This document shows, piece after piece, positions 1-8,019 of a DNA stretch of 64,000 bases; the first letter of the stretch is position 1; each line of letters opens with the position of its first letter. The notes below the pieces were generated by a model that worked only from the letters and a program-made list of their open reading frames with translations, was not told the DNA's origin and searched no databases. Position numbers and translations under genes: made by a program. Source of the DNA: Flavobacterium anhuiense (GTDB lineage Bacteria > Bacteroidota > Bacteroidia > Flavobacteriales > Flavobacteriaceae); NCBI RefSeq assembly GCF_900101855.1, contig NZ_FMVC01000001.1, positions 124,001 to 188,000 on the forward strand, in the 5' to 3' direction.

Positions 1-1
1 T

Positions 2-187
2 CTTGATGTAATCTTGGATCAAAAATATGCTACTGAAGAAGAAATTGAAGTAATTGACCAAAGAGTTAAAGACTTAGTTGAAGAGTGTGCGAAATTTGCT
101 GAAGAATCTCCATATCCAGACTTACAACAATTATACGATGTAGTATACGCACAGGAAGACTATCCATTTACACCTCATAAATTATAA
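2..187 (+). CDS. pdhA: Pyruvate dehydrogenase E1 alpha subunit, C-terminal end (partial)
   Basis: An open frame runs in from the left edge and stops at 185-187, giving about 61 residues that end in YPFTPHKL. The charged helix (EEEIEVIDQRVKDLVEECA) and the PYPDLQQLYDVVYAQEDYPF tail resemble the C-terminus of bacteroidetal E1 alpha subunits. The next gene, four bases downstream, is the E2 subunit of the same complex, so the two are almost certainly one transcript. E1 alpha binds thiamine diphosphate and decarboxylates pyruvate together with E1 beta. None of its catalytic region lies in this window, so the call rests on the tail and the context. Confidence 0.75.
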   Translation, partial: LDVILDQKYATEEEIEVIDQRVKDLVEECAKFAEESPYPDLQQLYDVVYAQEDYPFTPHKL

Positions 188-191
188 TATC

Positions 192-1829
192 ATGGCGATT
201 AAAGTAACTATGCCTCGTTTGAGCGATACTATGACTGAAGGAACGGTAGCGACTTGGCTTAAAAAAGTAGGCGACAAAGTAAGCGAAGGTGATATCTTAG
301 CTGAAATTGAAACAGACAAAGCAACAATGGAGTTCGAATCTTTTAACGAAGGAACTCTTTTACATATCGGAATTCAAGCTGGAGAAACTGCTCCTGTTGA
401 TTCATTATTAGCAATCATTGGTAAAGAAGGAGAAGATATTTCTGCTCTTTTAGCTGGTGGTGACGCTCCAGCTGCTGAAGCTCCAAAAGCGGATGCTCCT
501 GCTGCTGAAGCAAAAACTGAAGCTGCTGCTCCTGCAAAAGCTGCAGCTGAATTACCAAAAGGTGTTGTAGTAGTAACTATGCCACGTTTAAGTGATACAA
601 TGACAGAAGGTACAGTAGCCACTTGGTTGAAAAAAGTGGGCGATACTGTAGCTGAAGGAGATATTTTAGCAGAAATTGAAACTGACAAAGCTACTATGGA
701 GTTTGAGTCTTTCAATGCTGGAACATTATTATACATCGGAATTCAAGAAGGAAGCACTGCTCCTGTTGACAGTTTATTAGCTATCATCGGACCTGCAGGA
801 ACTGACATTTCTGGTGTTGCTGATAACTTTACTGCTGGTGGCGCTGCAACCGCAAGTGCTCCTGCTGCTGAAGAAACAAAAGCTGCTGCTGCGCAAGCTA
901 CACAAGCTGTTGCTGAAACTTCAAACGGAGGAAGAATTTTAGCTTCTCCATTAGCTAAAAAAATTGCTTCTGATAAAGGAATTCAATTAAGCCAAGTTAA
1001 AGGATCTGGAGAAAACGGAAGAATCGTAAAAAGCGATATCGAAAACTTTACTCCATCTCCTCAGGCACAAACTGCTGCTTCAGCACCTGCTGCTAAACAA
1101 GAATCATCTGCTCCTGCTGCTCCAAAAGTATTCGTTCCTGCTGGTGAAGTTTACACAGAAGAGATCAAAAATTCTCAAATGCGTAAAATCATTGCAAAAC
1201 GTCTTTCTGAATCTTTATTTACTGCGCCTCACTACAACTTAGTGATCGAAGTAAGTATGGACGAAGCTATGCAAGCCAGAGCTGCTATCAACAGCGTTCC
1301 AGATACAAAAGTATCTTTCAACGATATGGTGATCAAAGCTTGTGCTTTAGCATTGAAAAAACACCCAAAAATCAACTCTACTTGGAAAGAAGATGCTATC
1401 ATCATCAACCACCACGTAAACATTGGTGTTGCTGTAGCTGTTGAAGACGGATTAGTAGTTCCTGTATTGAAATTTACAGATGCTATGAGTTTATCTCAAA
1501 TTGGAGGTTCAGTGAGAGATCTTGCTGGAAGAGCTAAAAACAAAAAATTAGGACCACAAGAAATGGAAGGAAGTACTTTTACAGTATCTAACCTTGGTAT
1601 GTTTGGTATCACTGAATTCAATTCAATTATCAACCAGCCAAACTCTGCAATCCTTTCTGTAGGAGCAATTGTTGAGAAACCAGTAGTTAAAAACGGTCAA
1701 ATTGTAGTTGGAAACACAATGATGTTATCATTAGCTTGCGACCACAGAACAATTGACGGTGCAACTGGAGCTCAGTTCTTACAAACATTAAAACAATACA
1801 TCGAAAGCCCAGTTACAATGTTGGCGTAA
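192..1829 (+). CDS. pdhC: Pyruvate dehydrogenase E2, dihydrolipoamide acetyltransferase with two lipoyl domains
   Basis: Moves the acetyl group from E1 to CoA in the cytosolic pyruvate dehydrogenase complex. The 545-residue protein has two nearly identical lipoyl domains, each with the ETDKATMEF motif; the lipoylated lysines are near residues 43 and 166. They are separated by Ala/Pro/Glu-rich swinging-arm linkers. An E1/E3 peripheral-subunit-binding domain lies near residues 250-290 (ILASPLAKKIASDKG to GRIVKSDIENF), followed by a third Ala/Pro linker. The C-terminal acyltransferase domain ends with the DHRTIDG active site (His near 518, Asp near 522). It starts four bases after the E1 alpha stop, so co-transcription is expected, and a strong hairpin terminator follows. 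The only ambiguity is E2 of another 2-oxoacid complex, which the E1 neighbour and double lipoyl layout argue against. Confidence 0.95.
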   Translation: MAIKVTMPRLSDTMTEGTVATWLKKVGDKVSEGDILAEIETDKATMEFESFNEGTLLHIGIQAGETAPVDSLLAIIGKEGEDISALLAGGDAPAAEAPKADAPAAEAKTEAAAPAKAAAELPKGVVVVTMPRLSDTMTEGTVATWLKKVGDTVAEGDILAEIETDKATMEFESFNAGTLLYIGIQEGSTAPVDSLLAIIGPAGTDISGVADNFTAGGAATASAPAAEETKAAAAQATQAVAETSNGGRILASPLAKKIASDKGIQLSQVKGSGENGRIVKSDIENFTPSPQAQTAASAPAAKQESSAPAAPKVFVPAGEVYTEEIKNSQMRKIIAKRLSESLFTAPHYNLVIEVSMDEAMQARAAINSVPDTKVSFNDMVIKACALALKKHPKINSTWKEDAIIINHHVNIGVAVAVEDGLVVPVLKFTDAMSLSQIGGSVRDLAGRAKNKKLGPQEMEGSTFTVSNLGMFGITEFNSIINQPNSAILSVGAIVEKPVVKNGQIVVGNTMMLSLACDHRTIDGATGAQFLQTLKQYIESPVTMLA

Positions 1830-1849
1830 TCGTTGTTAATTTTATAATT

Positions 1850-1884
1850 AAATCCCATTTTGTTTATTCAAAATGGGATTTTTT
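1850..1884 (+). terminator. Rho-independent terminator after the E2 gene
   Basis: A 13-bp perfect stem (AAATCCCATTTTG with its complement) around a six-base loop is followed by a T run. It lies 20 bases past the E2 stop and ends the pdh transcript. Confidence 0.85.
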
Positions 1885-1920
1885 ATTTAATTTTCATCCT
1901 CAAATTCAAAACCTCGCAAA

Positions 1921-3768
1921 ATGAAGAAACTAATTCTTGTCACTTTATTTCTGACAGCAATTGCCTGCCAGAAAAAAGAGAAAACAGAAAAAACTGCTGC
2001 TGTTACAGACGAACACAGTTACTCTAAACCAGAACTTGCTGTTGCAAAACATCTTGATTTGGACATCAAAGTTGATTTTGACACTCAGACCATTTCAGGA
2101 AAAGCATCTTGGACAATTGATAACATCAGTAAAGGAAATGAAATTATTTTCGACGAAAACACTTTAAATATTACCAAAGTAACTTTAGGCGACGAAGAAA
2201 AAGAAACTAAATTCGAGCTTGGAAAAGACACAGAATTTCACGGGAAACCGCTTCATATCACTATTGAACCCAACACGACTAAAGTAAACATTTACTACAA
2301 CACCACTAAAGATGGTGTTGCACTACAATGGCTTAAACCAGAACAAACTGCAGACAAAAAGAAACCTTTTGTTTTCTCTCAAGGCGAAAGCGTTTGGTCT
2401 AGAACTTGGATTCCATGTCAAGATTCGCCAGGAGTTCGTTTTACTTACAATGCAAAAGTTACGGTTCCGAAAGATTTATTAGCGGTTATGAGCGCTGTAA
2501 ATCCGCAGAAGAAAAATGACACTGGAGTTTATACTTTCAAACAAGACAAAGCAATTCCTTCTTATTTAATGGCAATTGCAGTTGGAGACATCGAATTTCA
2601 GGCAATAGACAAAAGAACTGGAGTTTATGCAGAACCATCTGTTTTAAAAAGCGCTGCTTATGAATTTGCTGAGCTAGGCAAAATGGTAAATGCAGCAGAA
2701 AAATTATACGGACCATACAGATGGGGACGTTATGATGTTTTGGTTTTACCTCCAAGTTTCCCTTATGGCGGAATGGAGAATCCAAACTTGACTTTCTTAA
2801 CTCCGGGAGTACTGGCTGGAGATCGTTCGCTTACAAGTTTGCTTGCACACGAATTAGGACACAGCTGGAGCGGAAACTTAGTTACAAATGCCACTTGGGA
2901 TGATATTTGGTTAAACGAAGGTTTCACTACTTATGTTGAACACAGAATTGGAGAAGCAATCTTCGGAAAAAAAGAATTTGACATGCAAAACGTTATCACC
3001 AACAAAGAATTGGTTGATAATGTTGCTGAATATGGAGATACAAATCCAGATACAAGATTAAAAGTTAGTTTGACAGGAAGAAATCCTGACGACGGAATTA
3101 GCATGATTCCTTATGTAAAAGGATACTCTTTTTTAAGAGTTATTGAAAATGCCGTTGGACGCGATAAATTTGATCCGTTTATCAAAAATTATTTTGATTC
3201 TCATGCTTTTCAATCTATCACAACAGAAGATTTTGTAAAGTATTTAAACGAAAATCTTATCAAAGACGATAAAGCTTTAGCAGATAAAATCCAATTAGAC
3301 AATTGGATTTACAAACCTGGAATTCCATCAAACATCGTTCCTGTAAGTTCAGCAGAATTTGACGCAATTGATGCCATCCAAAAAAGCTGGAGAGAAACGG
3401 GCGTTGCAGGTTTAAGCAAAAAAATCACCACAACTGCGGAAAAACAACATTTTATAGATCATCTTCCAGCTGATATTACAGCAAAAGAAATGGAAGCAAT
3501 TGATAAAGAATTCAACTTTACTAAAGGAGGTAATTTTATTATTAAACGTCAATGGTTTGTTCAAGCCATTCGTCATCAATATAAAGCTGCTGATCCTGCA
3601 ATTGAGCAATTCTTAATTGGAAGCAGCAGAACTGGATCTATCATGATGCTTTACAAAGAAATGGTCAAAACTCCAGAAGGAAAAGTTTGGGCCAAAAAAG
3701 TTTTTGACAAAGCAAAATCTGGTTATCATGCAACCACTATTCAGGATGCTGCAAGTGTTTTGAAATAG
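1921..3768 (+). CDS. M1 family zinc aminopeptidase, lipoprotein (leukotriene A4 hydrolase-like)
   Basis: A 615-residue metallopeptidase that trims N-terminal residues from peptides, probably in the periplasm. The start codon opens a lipoprotein signal (MKKLILVTLFLTAIAC) with the lipid-modified Cys at residue 16. The M1 exopeptidase motif GGMENPNL precedes the zinc site HELGH at residues 310-314. The third zinc ligand Glu is at 333 in NEGFTTYVE, an exact HExxH-x18-E spacing. The last 120 residues, rich in alternating helices (about 480-610), match the layout of the helical C-terminal domain found in leukotriene A4 hydrolase-type members. It stands alone between two terminators. Substrate specificity cannot be read from the sequence. 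Confidence 0.92.
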   Translation: MKKLILVTLFLTAIACQKKEKTEKTAAVTDEHSYSKPELAVAKHLDLDIKVDFDTQTISGKASWTIDNISKGNEIIFDENTLNITKVTLGDEEKETKFELGKDTEFHGKPLHITIEPNTTKVNIYYNTTKDGVALQWLKPEQTADKKKPFVFSQGESVWSRTWIPCQDSPGVRFTYNAKVTVPKDLLAVMSAVNPQKKNDTGVYTFKQDKAIPSYLMAIAVGDIEFQAIDKRTGVYAEPSVLKSAAYEFAELGKMVNAAEKLYGPYRWGRYDVLVLPPSFPYGGMENPNLTFLTPGVLAGDRSLTSLLAHELGHSWSGNLVTNATWDDIWLNEGFTTYVEHRIGEAIFGKKEFDMQNVITNKELVDNVAEYGDTNPDTRLKVSLTGRNPDDGISMIPYVKGYSFLRVIENAVGRDKFDPFIKNYFDSHAFQSITTEDFVKYLNENLIKDDKALADKIQLDNWIYKPGIPSNIVPVSSAEFDAIDAIQKSWRETGVAGLSKKITTTAEKQHFIDHLPADITAKEMEAIDKEFNFTKGGNFIIKRQWFVQAIRHQYKAADPAIEQFLIGSSRTGSIMMLYKEMVKTPEGKVWAKKVFDKAKSGYHATTIQDAASVLK

Positions 3769-3790
3769 TTTTTTCAAAATTATAACTCTA

Positions 3791-3826
3791 AAAAGAGGCT
3801 GTTCCTAAAGAACAGCCTCTTTTTTT
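3791..3826 (+). terminator. Rho-independent terminator after the M1 peptidase
   Basis: A stem AAAGAGGCTGTTC with its complement around a five-base loop ends in a run of T, 22 bases past the stop codon. Confidence 0.88.
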
Positions 3827-3840
3827 ACACCTTATTTGTC

Positions 3841-3932
3841 ATTTCGACGAAGAAGAAATCTTCACAAGAAGCTCAACAAAGATTGGATTCTCATTGCGGA
3901 GTTACTCGCGAAGATTTCTCCTTCGTCGAAAT
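3841..3932. repeat. Long palindromic intergenic repeat (TTTCGACGAAG ends)
   Basis: Arms at 3841-3863 and 3910-3932 are inverted copies of 23 bases with one mismatch, both carrying TTTCGACGAAG and GAAATCTTC. The 46 bases between them could fold into a further structure. Repeats with these ends are common between genes in Flavobacterium, and the right arm forms the last codons of the neighbouring broken frame. Confidence 0.7.
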
Positions 3933-4095
3933 TGTAAAAGTCACTTATTTCGGTAACAGATTTATCATTTCGATTGGCTTTTTTATGAACGGGATGGGTC
4001 TTGTTTTTTACCTGCTCATATTCTTTTATCAAAAAACGATACTTTTCTAAATAGTTTCTCTCTAATGTTGAATCCTGACTGTTATTTCTCATCAC
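3862..4095 (-). pseudogene. Probable remnant of an insertion-sequence transposase N-terminus
   Basis: A 77-residue frame. The first 35-40 residues (NYLEKYRFLIKEYEQVKNKTHP) resemble the N-terminal helix of integrase-type transposases common in Flavobacterium, and this is followed by a DFYNF motif. After that the reading frame passes directly into the palindromic repeat at 3841-3932, which encodes the remaining residues and stop. No catalytic DDE region follows on either strand. It is best read as a decayed fragment truncated at the repeat. Alternatively it is a chance open frame; the match is from memory of the family, not from a search. Confidence 0.35.
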
Positions 4096-4454
4096 AACAA
4101 AATTTATTAAAGGTAAATTTTGTTACCGAAATATCTAACCTTTACAGAAATGACAAGATTGTGTTAATTGTTTGCAGAATTTCTAAGTGCGATCCTTCCT
4201 TCATCAGGATGACAAACTAAACGAAAACAATCTTATAAAAACGAGTGCCCTAGCCCCGATAGAAGTGGAAATCCTTTTGTGCCGGTGTTCGGCACAAAAG
4301 ATTGGAACGGATAGCGGGAAATAGCTCCTAAAAAACATCAGGGAAAATTATCCATCACATAGCGTACATTCTCCATGTTTTAAAATCTGCAATCGTCGCA
4401 ACTTTGTAATGTCAAAAGACAACAACAAATAACAACTTTAAAAAATTAAATAAA
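4096..4454. other. Gene-free interval with repeats and the AhpD-like gene's upstream region
   Basis: This 359-base stretch has no supported gene. It contains a short repeat fragment near 4195-4215 (CCTTCATCAGGATGACA), the Flavo-1-like structured element at 4246-4329, and about 120 bases of upstream region for the next gene. Within the latter, CAACTTTGT near 4399 weakly resembles a -7 box. Confidence 0.6.
4246..4329 (+). ncRNA. Flavo-1-like structured repeat (copy 1)
   Basis: The element begins TAGCCCCGATAGAAGTGG and ends AACGGATAGCGGGAAATAG. Between these lies a perfect 11-bp hairpin (CTTTTGTGCCG, loop GTGTT, complement) at 4274-4300. CCCG and CGGG at the two ends can pair to close the structure. 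Related copies lie at 62193-62283 (minus strand) and at the right edge of the window. The layout resembles the Flavo-1 RNA motif described from Flavobacteria, whose function is unknown. Whether it is transcribed alone or is a mobile repeat cannot be told here. Confidence 0.55.
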
Positions 4455-4985
4455 ATGGCACGATTAACAGCTTTAAACCCAGAAGAAGCAACAGGAAAAA
4501 CTAAAGATTTATTCAACGCAGTTCAAGCAAAACTAGGCGTTGTACCAAACATGATGAGAACAATGGGGAATTCTCCAGCGGTTCTGGAAGGATATCTAAA
4601 CTTAAGTGGCGCTTTGAGCCACGGAAAATTAAGCGCAAAAACTGGTGAATTAATCGCTTTAGCAGTTTCAGAAAGCAACTCTTGTGATTACTGTTTAGCA
4701 GCACACACTTATATTGGAGAAAAATTAGTAAAAGCAGATCCAGCAGTTTTAAAAGCAGCAAGATCTGGAAATTCTGATGACGCGAAAACAGAAGCGATTT
4801 TACAATTGGCCAAAACACTAATCAGTAAAGGCGGTTTAGTAAACGATGAAGATGTAAATAAAGCCAAAAATGCAGGAGTTTCTGATGCTGAAATTGCAGA
4901 AACTATCGGTCACGTAGCTTTAAACGTTTTAACAAACTACTTTAATAATGTAGCAAATACTGAAATAGACTTCCCAACAGTCTAA
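4455..4985 (+). CDS. Carboxymuconolactone decarboxylase / AhpD-like family protein
   Basis: A 176-residue all-helical protein of the AhpD/CMD fold, a family that includes alkylhydroperoxidases acting in peroxide defence. The redox motif SCDYCLAAH is visible, with Cys near residues 77 and 80 and His near 84, the CxxC-x3-H pattern used by peroxidase-type members. No signal peptide is present, so it is cytosolic. It is monocistronic, bounded upstream by the repeat-rich gap and downstream by a 12-bp inverted repeat. The AraC-type regulator immediately downstream on the same strand could control it, but nothing in the sequence proves that. The actual substrate is unknown. Confidence 0.85.
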   Translation: MARLTALNPEEATGKTKDLFNAVQAKLGVVPNMMRTMGNSPAVLEGYLNLSGALSHGKLSAKTGELIALAVSESNSCDYCLAAHTYIGEKLVKADPAVLKAARSGNSDDAKTEAILQLAKTLISKGGLVNDEDVNKAKNAGVSDAEIAETIGHVALNVLTNYFNNVANTEIDFPTV

Positions 4986-5021
4986 TCAAGATTTACACAT
5001 TTACTATAACAAAAAACAATT

Positions 5022-5062
5022 TATAAAGATAGCTGTGAATTTATTTCATGGCTATCTTTATA
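5022..5062 (+). terminator. Perfect 12-bp inverted repeat between the AhpD-like and AraC genes
   Basis: TATAAAGATAGC at 5022-5033 is exactly complementary to GCTATCTTTATA at 5051-5062, with a 17-base loop. It sits 37 bases after the AhpD-like stop, so it may terminate that transcript. A dyad operator for the downstream AraC regulator is equally possible. It covers the upstream-most ATG (5048) of the regulator, which argues that translation starts later. Confidence 0.5.
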
Positions 5063-5083
5063 CTTTCTAAAACAAAAGAAATC

Positions 5084-5962
5084 ATGAGTTCTCAAAATGT
5101 TTTTACTTTAATCAATCCGCAGAATGGTAATTTGGCTTTCAAGATTCTTCCTTTTGATGATAACAGCCATTTCGACCATTTACAGCGCAACAATTATTAT
5201 TCTTTGATTTGGGTCACCAAAGGAAAAGGCAAAGTAAAAGCTGATTTTGCAGAACATCATTTTGAAGAAAACTCACTTCTCGCCTTTTCTCCGTATCAGC
5301 CTTTTATGCTTTGTGTAAGCGAACCAATTGAAGGAATTGCCATTCATTTTCACCCTGATTTTTATTGCATTCATATGCACCAAAAAGAGGTTTCCTGCAA
5401 CGGCGTGTTATTCAACAATATTTACCAACCTCCATATGTTCAAGTTACAGAACAAGCTTCGCAAACTTTTAATATGGTAATTGATCAAATGAAAGCTGAA
5501 ATTCAAAACGCAGAATTGGCACAATATGAATTGCTAATTTCTTATTTAAAGATTTTTCTAATTACGGCTTCAAGGCTAAAAACAGAGCAATTGGAAGAAA
5601 TGAAATCGGTTCCAGATTCTAAAGAACCTGTCATTCTTCAAAGCTTAAAAGATGCGATTGAATTGAATTTTAAAACCAAACATTCAGCCGGAAATTATGC
5701 CGAATTATTGAATATTTCTCCAAAAGCATTAGCGAAATTGTCTAAGAATTATTTCAATAAAACTTTAACTGATTTAATTTCGGAAAGAATTATTATTGAA
5801 GCTAAAAGAGAACTTTATCTAACCAACAAAACTGTAAAAGAAATCGCGTACGAATTAGGCTATGACGATGAGCATTATTTCAGCCGTTTCTTTAAGACGA
5901 ATGCCGATGTTTCTCCTCAAATTTATCGTGAAACAGTAGGTTTTGGCAAAATGGAAGCTTAG
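5084..5962 (+). CDS. AraC family transcriptional regulator
   Basis: A 292-residue DNA-binding regulator. The N-terminal half is a cupin-like sensing domain (about residues 10-150). The C-terminal 100 residues form the double helix-turn-helix of the AraC/XylS family, ending in the hallmark NKTVKEIAYELGYDDEHYFSRFFKTNADVSPQIYR. I chose ATG 5084 (MSSQNVFTLINPQ) rather than ATG 5048, because the earlier start lies inside a perfect inverted repeat and adds 12 residues of no recognisable value. The ligand is unknown. Candidate targets are its own promoter and the AhpD-like gene upstream. Confidence 0.88.
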   Translation: MSSQNVFTLINPQNGNLAFKILPFDDNSHFDHLQRNNYYSLIWVTKGKGKVKADFAEHHFEENSLLAFSPYQPFMLCVSEPIEGIAIHFHPDFYCIHMHQKEVSCNGVLFNNIYQPPYVQVTEQASQTFNMVIDQMKAEIQNAELAQYELLISYLKIFLITASRLKTEQLEEMKSVPDSKEPVILQSLKDAIELNFKTKHSAGNYAELLNISPKALAKLSKNYFNKTLTDLISERIIIEAKRELYLTNKTVKEIAYELGYDDEHYFSRFFKTNADVSPQIYRETVGFGKMEA

Positions 5963-5973
5963 TTTAGAGTTTT

Positions 5974-6031
5974 CAGTTTTCAGTCGCAGTTTTCAGTCGC
6001 AGTTTATCAGTAATCACTGACCTGAAAACTG
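5974..6031. repeat. CAGTTTTCAGTCG tandem repeat with inverted partner
   Basis: Two exact 13-base units (CAGTTTTCAGTCG) at 5974-5999 plus a partial third are followed by the inverted sequence CTGAAAACTGAG. The element lies between convergent genes, so a hairpin could act as a shared terminator. Similar cag/ctg-rich text recurs near 33700 and 54366. Confidence 0.6.
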
Positions 6032-6034
6032 AGA

Positions 6035-7276
6035 TTATTTATTCTTCGCTTCAATCCATTTGGACATATACATTGTACTTTTAAACGCATGATGCTGCAG
6101 CAGATTTCCCATAAAATTGTGAAGACGATGACTTTTGGAATCAATCAAAAGAGAATTTACCAATGAAATTAATTCATTTGAGTAATTACTTTTCTGATAA
6201 CATTTATTGATGATTGCAATTCCGCTTTTTTGAGCTTCTTTCCAAAGATTTTCATTTTGATAAAGTTCAATAGCTTTTTTAGCAAATTCTGCTGGATTAT
6301 CTTCAATGAAACCATTCCAAGGCAGACCATCATGCATAGCTTCAGAACCAACAGATGTTGTTGCGCTTGGCGTTCCGCATTGCATGGCTTCTAGCAATTT
6401 TCCTTTTAATCCTGCTCCAAAACGAATTGGTGCTAAAACTACTTTGGCATTTTTCACAATTTCATTAGCATCTTCTACCCTTCCCATAATGAAAAACCCG
6501 TTTTTAGGCTGATGCAACTGCAATACTTTTTGCGAAGGATAAGCTCCATAAACCTTCAAAACTGCTTCTGGAAAATCTTTTTTTATAGTAGGCCAAATGG
6601 CTTCTTTTAGATATTGAACGGTATTCCAATTGGGCTCGTGAAGAAAATTTCCAATAAAAACAAAATCATTTCGGTTTTCAAAAGAAGGCAATTGTAGCAA
6701 ATCTTCTTCGTTCATTTCATCAACCAAAAAAGGAAGATAAAAGAGTAAATCCTCATTGATTTTAAAAACCTCTTTCAGAATATTCATTTCAAATTCTGAT
6801 ATAATCAAAGATAAATCGCAACGTAAAATACTGGCAATTTCTCGTTTTGCTACTTCTTCAGACAGTAAATCCTGAAGCTCAAAAGCTCGATTTTCTTTAA
6901 AAGCTTTTTGCCTTGCGGTTCGCAGACAATGCAAATCTTCCGTATCTAAAATTCGGATTGCATTTGGGCATTTTTCAACAACTCGCCAACCAAACTGTTC
7001 TTCGACCATAAAACGATCAAATAGGACAACATCTGGATTTAATTCGGCTACAAAATCATCAAAACTTGAAGAATTAAGTTCAATGCTTTTTTTTATTACT
7101 TCAAATTCAGACAAATCAACCATAAAATCGCTGTCCTGAGCCGCACTTGCAAATGTGATTTCAAATCCATTTTCCTTAAAAATAGAAATCAATTGCATCA
7201 TTCTTCCGCCTGCTGCAGAAGACTTTGGCTCGGGCCAGACAAACCCAACAATTAAAAGTTTTTTTATTTGATTCAT
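6035..7276 (-). CDS. Glycosyltransferase, GT-B fold, group 1/4 type
   Basis: A 413-residue cytosolic protein with the two-Rossmann layout of GT-B glycosyltransferases, which move sugars from nucleotide donors to acceptors in surface polysaccharide or glycoprotein synthesis. The N-terminal strand KKLLIVGFVWPEPKSSAAGGRM carries the acceptor-side glycine loop. The C-terminal half has FVFIGNFLHEPN, then LAPIRFGAGLKGKLLEAMQCGTPSATT, the typical donor-binding EAM..G.P segment. Donor and acceptor cannot be inferred. It is not in an obvious polysaccharide cluster: its neighbours are an AraC regulator (convergent) and miaE (divergent). Confidence 0.85.
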   Translation of the reverse strand: MNQIKKLLIVGFVWPEPKSSAAGGRMMQLISIFKENGFEITFASAAQDSDFMVDLSEFEVIKKSIELNSSSFDDFVAELNPDVVLFDRFMVEEQFGWRVVEKCPNAIRILDTEDLHCLRTARQKAFKENRAFELQDLLSEEVAKREIASILRCDLSLIISEFEMNILKEVFKINEDLLFYLPFLVDEMNEEDLLQLPSFENRNDFVFIGNFLHEPNWNTVQYLKEAIWPTIKKDFPEAVLKVYGAYPSQKVLQLHQPKNGFFIMGRVEDANEIVKNAKVVLAPIRFGAGLKGKLLEAMQCGTPSATTSVGSEAMHDGLPWNGFIEDNPAEFAKKAIELYQNENLWKEAQKSGIAIINKCYQKSNYSNELISLVNSLLIDSKSHRLHNFMGNLLQHHAFKSTMYMSKWIEAKNK

Positions 7277-7358
7277 AAACTTTGTTTCACATTACAAAAT
7301 AATGCTTTTTTCCGCGGATTTGCACCCAATTTCCTGAAATTCGGTCGCAAAAAAACAC

Positions 7359-7367
7359 TAATTTTGC
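7359..7367 (+). promoter_or_regulatory. -7 promoter box for miaE
   Basis: TAATTTTGC matches the Bacteroidota -7 consensus TAnnTTTGC and lies 22 bases before the miaE start codon. No clear -33 TTTG partner is seen. Confidence 0.5.
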
Positions 7368-7389
7368 AAAATCTAAATGCTGGGAAATT

Positions 7390-7971
7390 ATGTTGGGATT
7401 AAAATTAGCTACAGACCCTCGCTGGGTAAATATCGTTGAGTCAAATATCGAAGAAATTTTAACGGATCACGCCTGGTGCGAACAAAAAGCGGCTTCAAAC
7501 GCGATTAGTATCGTCACTTACAACTCTGAAATCGAAGAATTGGTAACCGAAATGCTTGAAATTGCCAGAGAAGAACTGGAACATTTTCAGATGGTTCATA
7601 ACATTATAAAACAACGCGGACTTACTTTGGGACGTGAACGAAAAGATCATTATGTAAATGAACTTTTCAAATTCATGAAAAAAGACGGAAGCAGAAGAGA
7701 TGCTCTTTGCGACAGATTATTGTTTTCGGCAATGATTGAGGCCAGAAGCTGCGAACGCTTTAAAGTGCTTTCAGAAAATATAAAAGACGAAGAATTGGCT
7801 AAATTCTATCGCGATTTAATGATTTCTGAAGCAGGACATTACACTACTTTTTTAGGATTTGCCAGAAAATATCAAGACAATATTGACATTGATAAAAGAT
7901 GGAAGGAATGGATTGAATATGAAGGTTCTATCATTACCAATTATGGTAAAAGTGAAACCGTTCACGGATAA
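7390..7971 (+). CDS. miaE: tRNA 2-methylthio-N6-isopentenyladenosine hydroxylase
   Basis: A non-haem diiron hydroxylase that hydroxylates the isopentenyl group of ms2i6A at position 37 of tRNAs reading U-starting codons. The 193-residue protein is four-helical. Iron-ligand motifs of the ferritin-like class are visible: the first-helix Glu in NIEEILTDHAWCEQKAAS, EELEHFQMVH near residues 58-68, and ISEAGHY near 149-155. Length and N-terminal sequence (LGLKLATDPRWVNIVESNIEEIL) fit the family well. It is preceded by a -7 box and followed 48 bases later by the AsmA-like gene, possibly on the same transcript. The function is oxygen dependent, implying an aerobic host. Confidence 0.92.
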   Translation: MLGLKLATDPRWVNIVESNIEEILTDHAWCEQKAASNAISIVTYNSEIEELVTEMLEIAREELEHFQMVHNIIKQRGLTLGRERKDHYVNELFKFMKKDGSRRDALCDRLLFSAMIEARSCERFKVLSENIKDEELAKFYRDLMISEAGHYTTFLGFARKYQDNIDIDKRWKEWIEYEGSIITNYGKSETVHG

Positions 7972-8019
7972 ATTATATTCTTTTTCAATTCTATTTTAAT
8001 ATAAAAACCACAATTCGCT

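Noticed and set aside
374..736. Minus-strand open frame inside the E2 gene
   Set aside because: It is a mirror of the Ala/Pro-rich E2 codons, with no start context or family; the plus strand is clearly coding.
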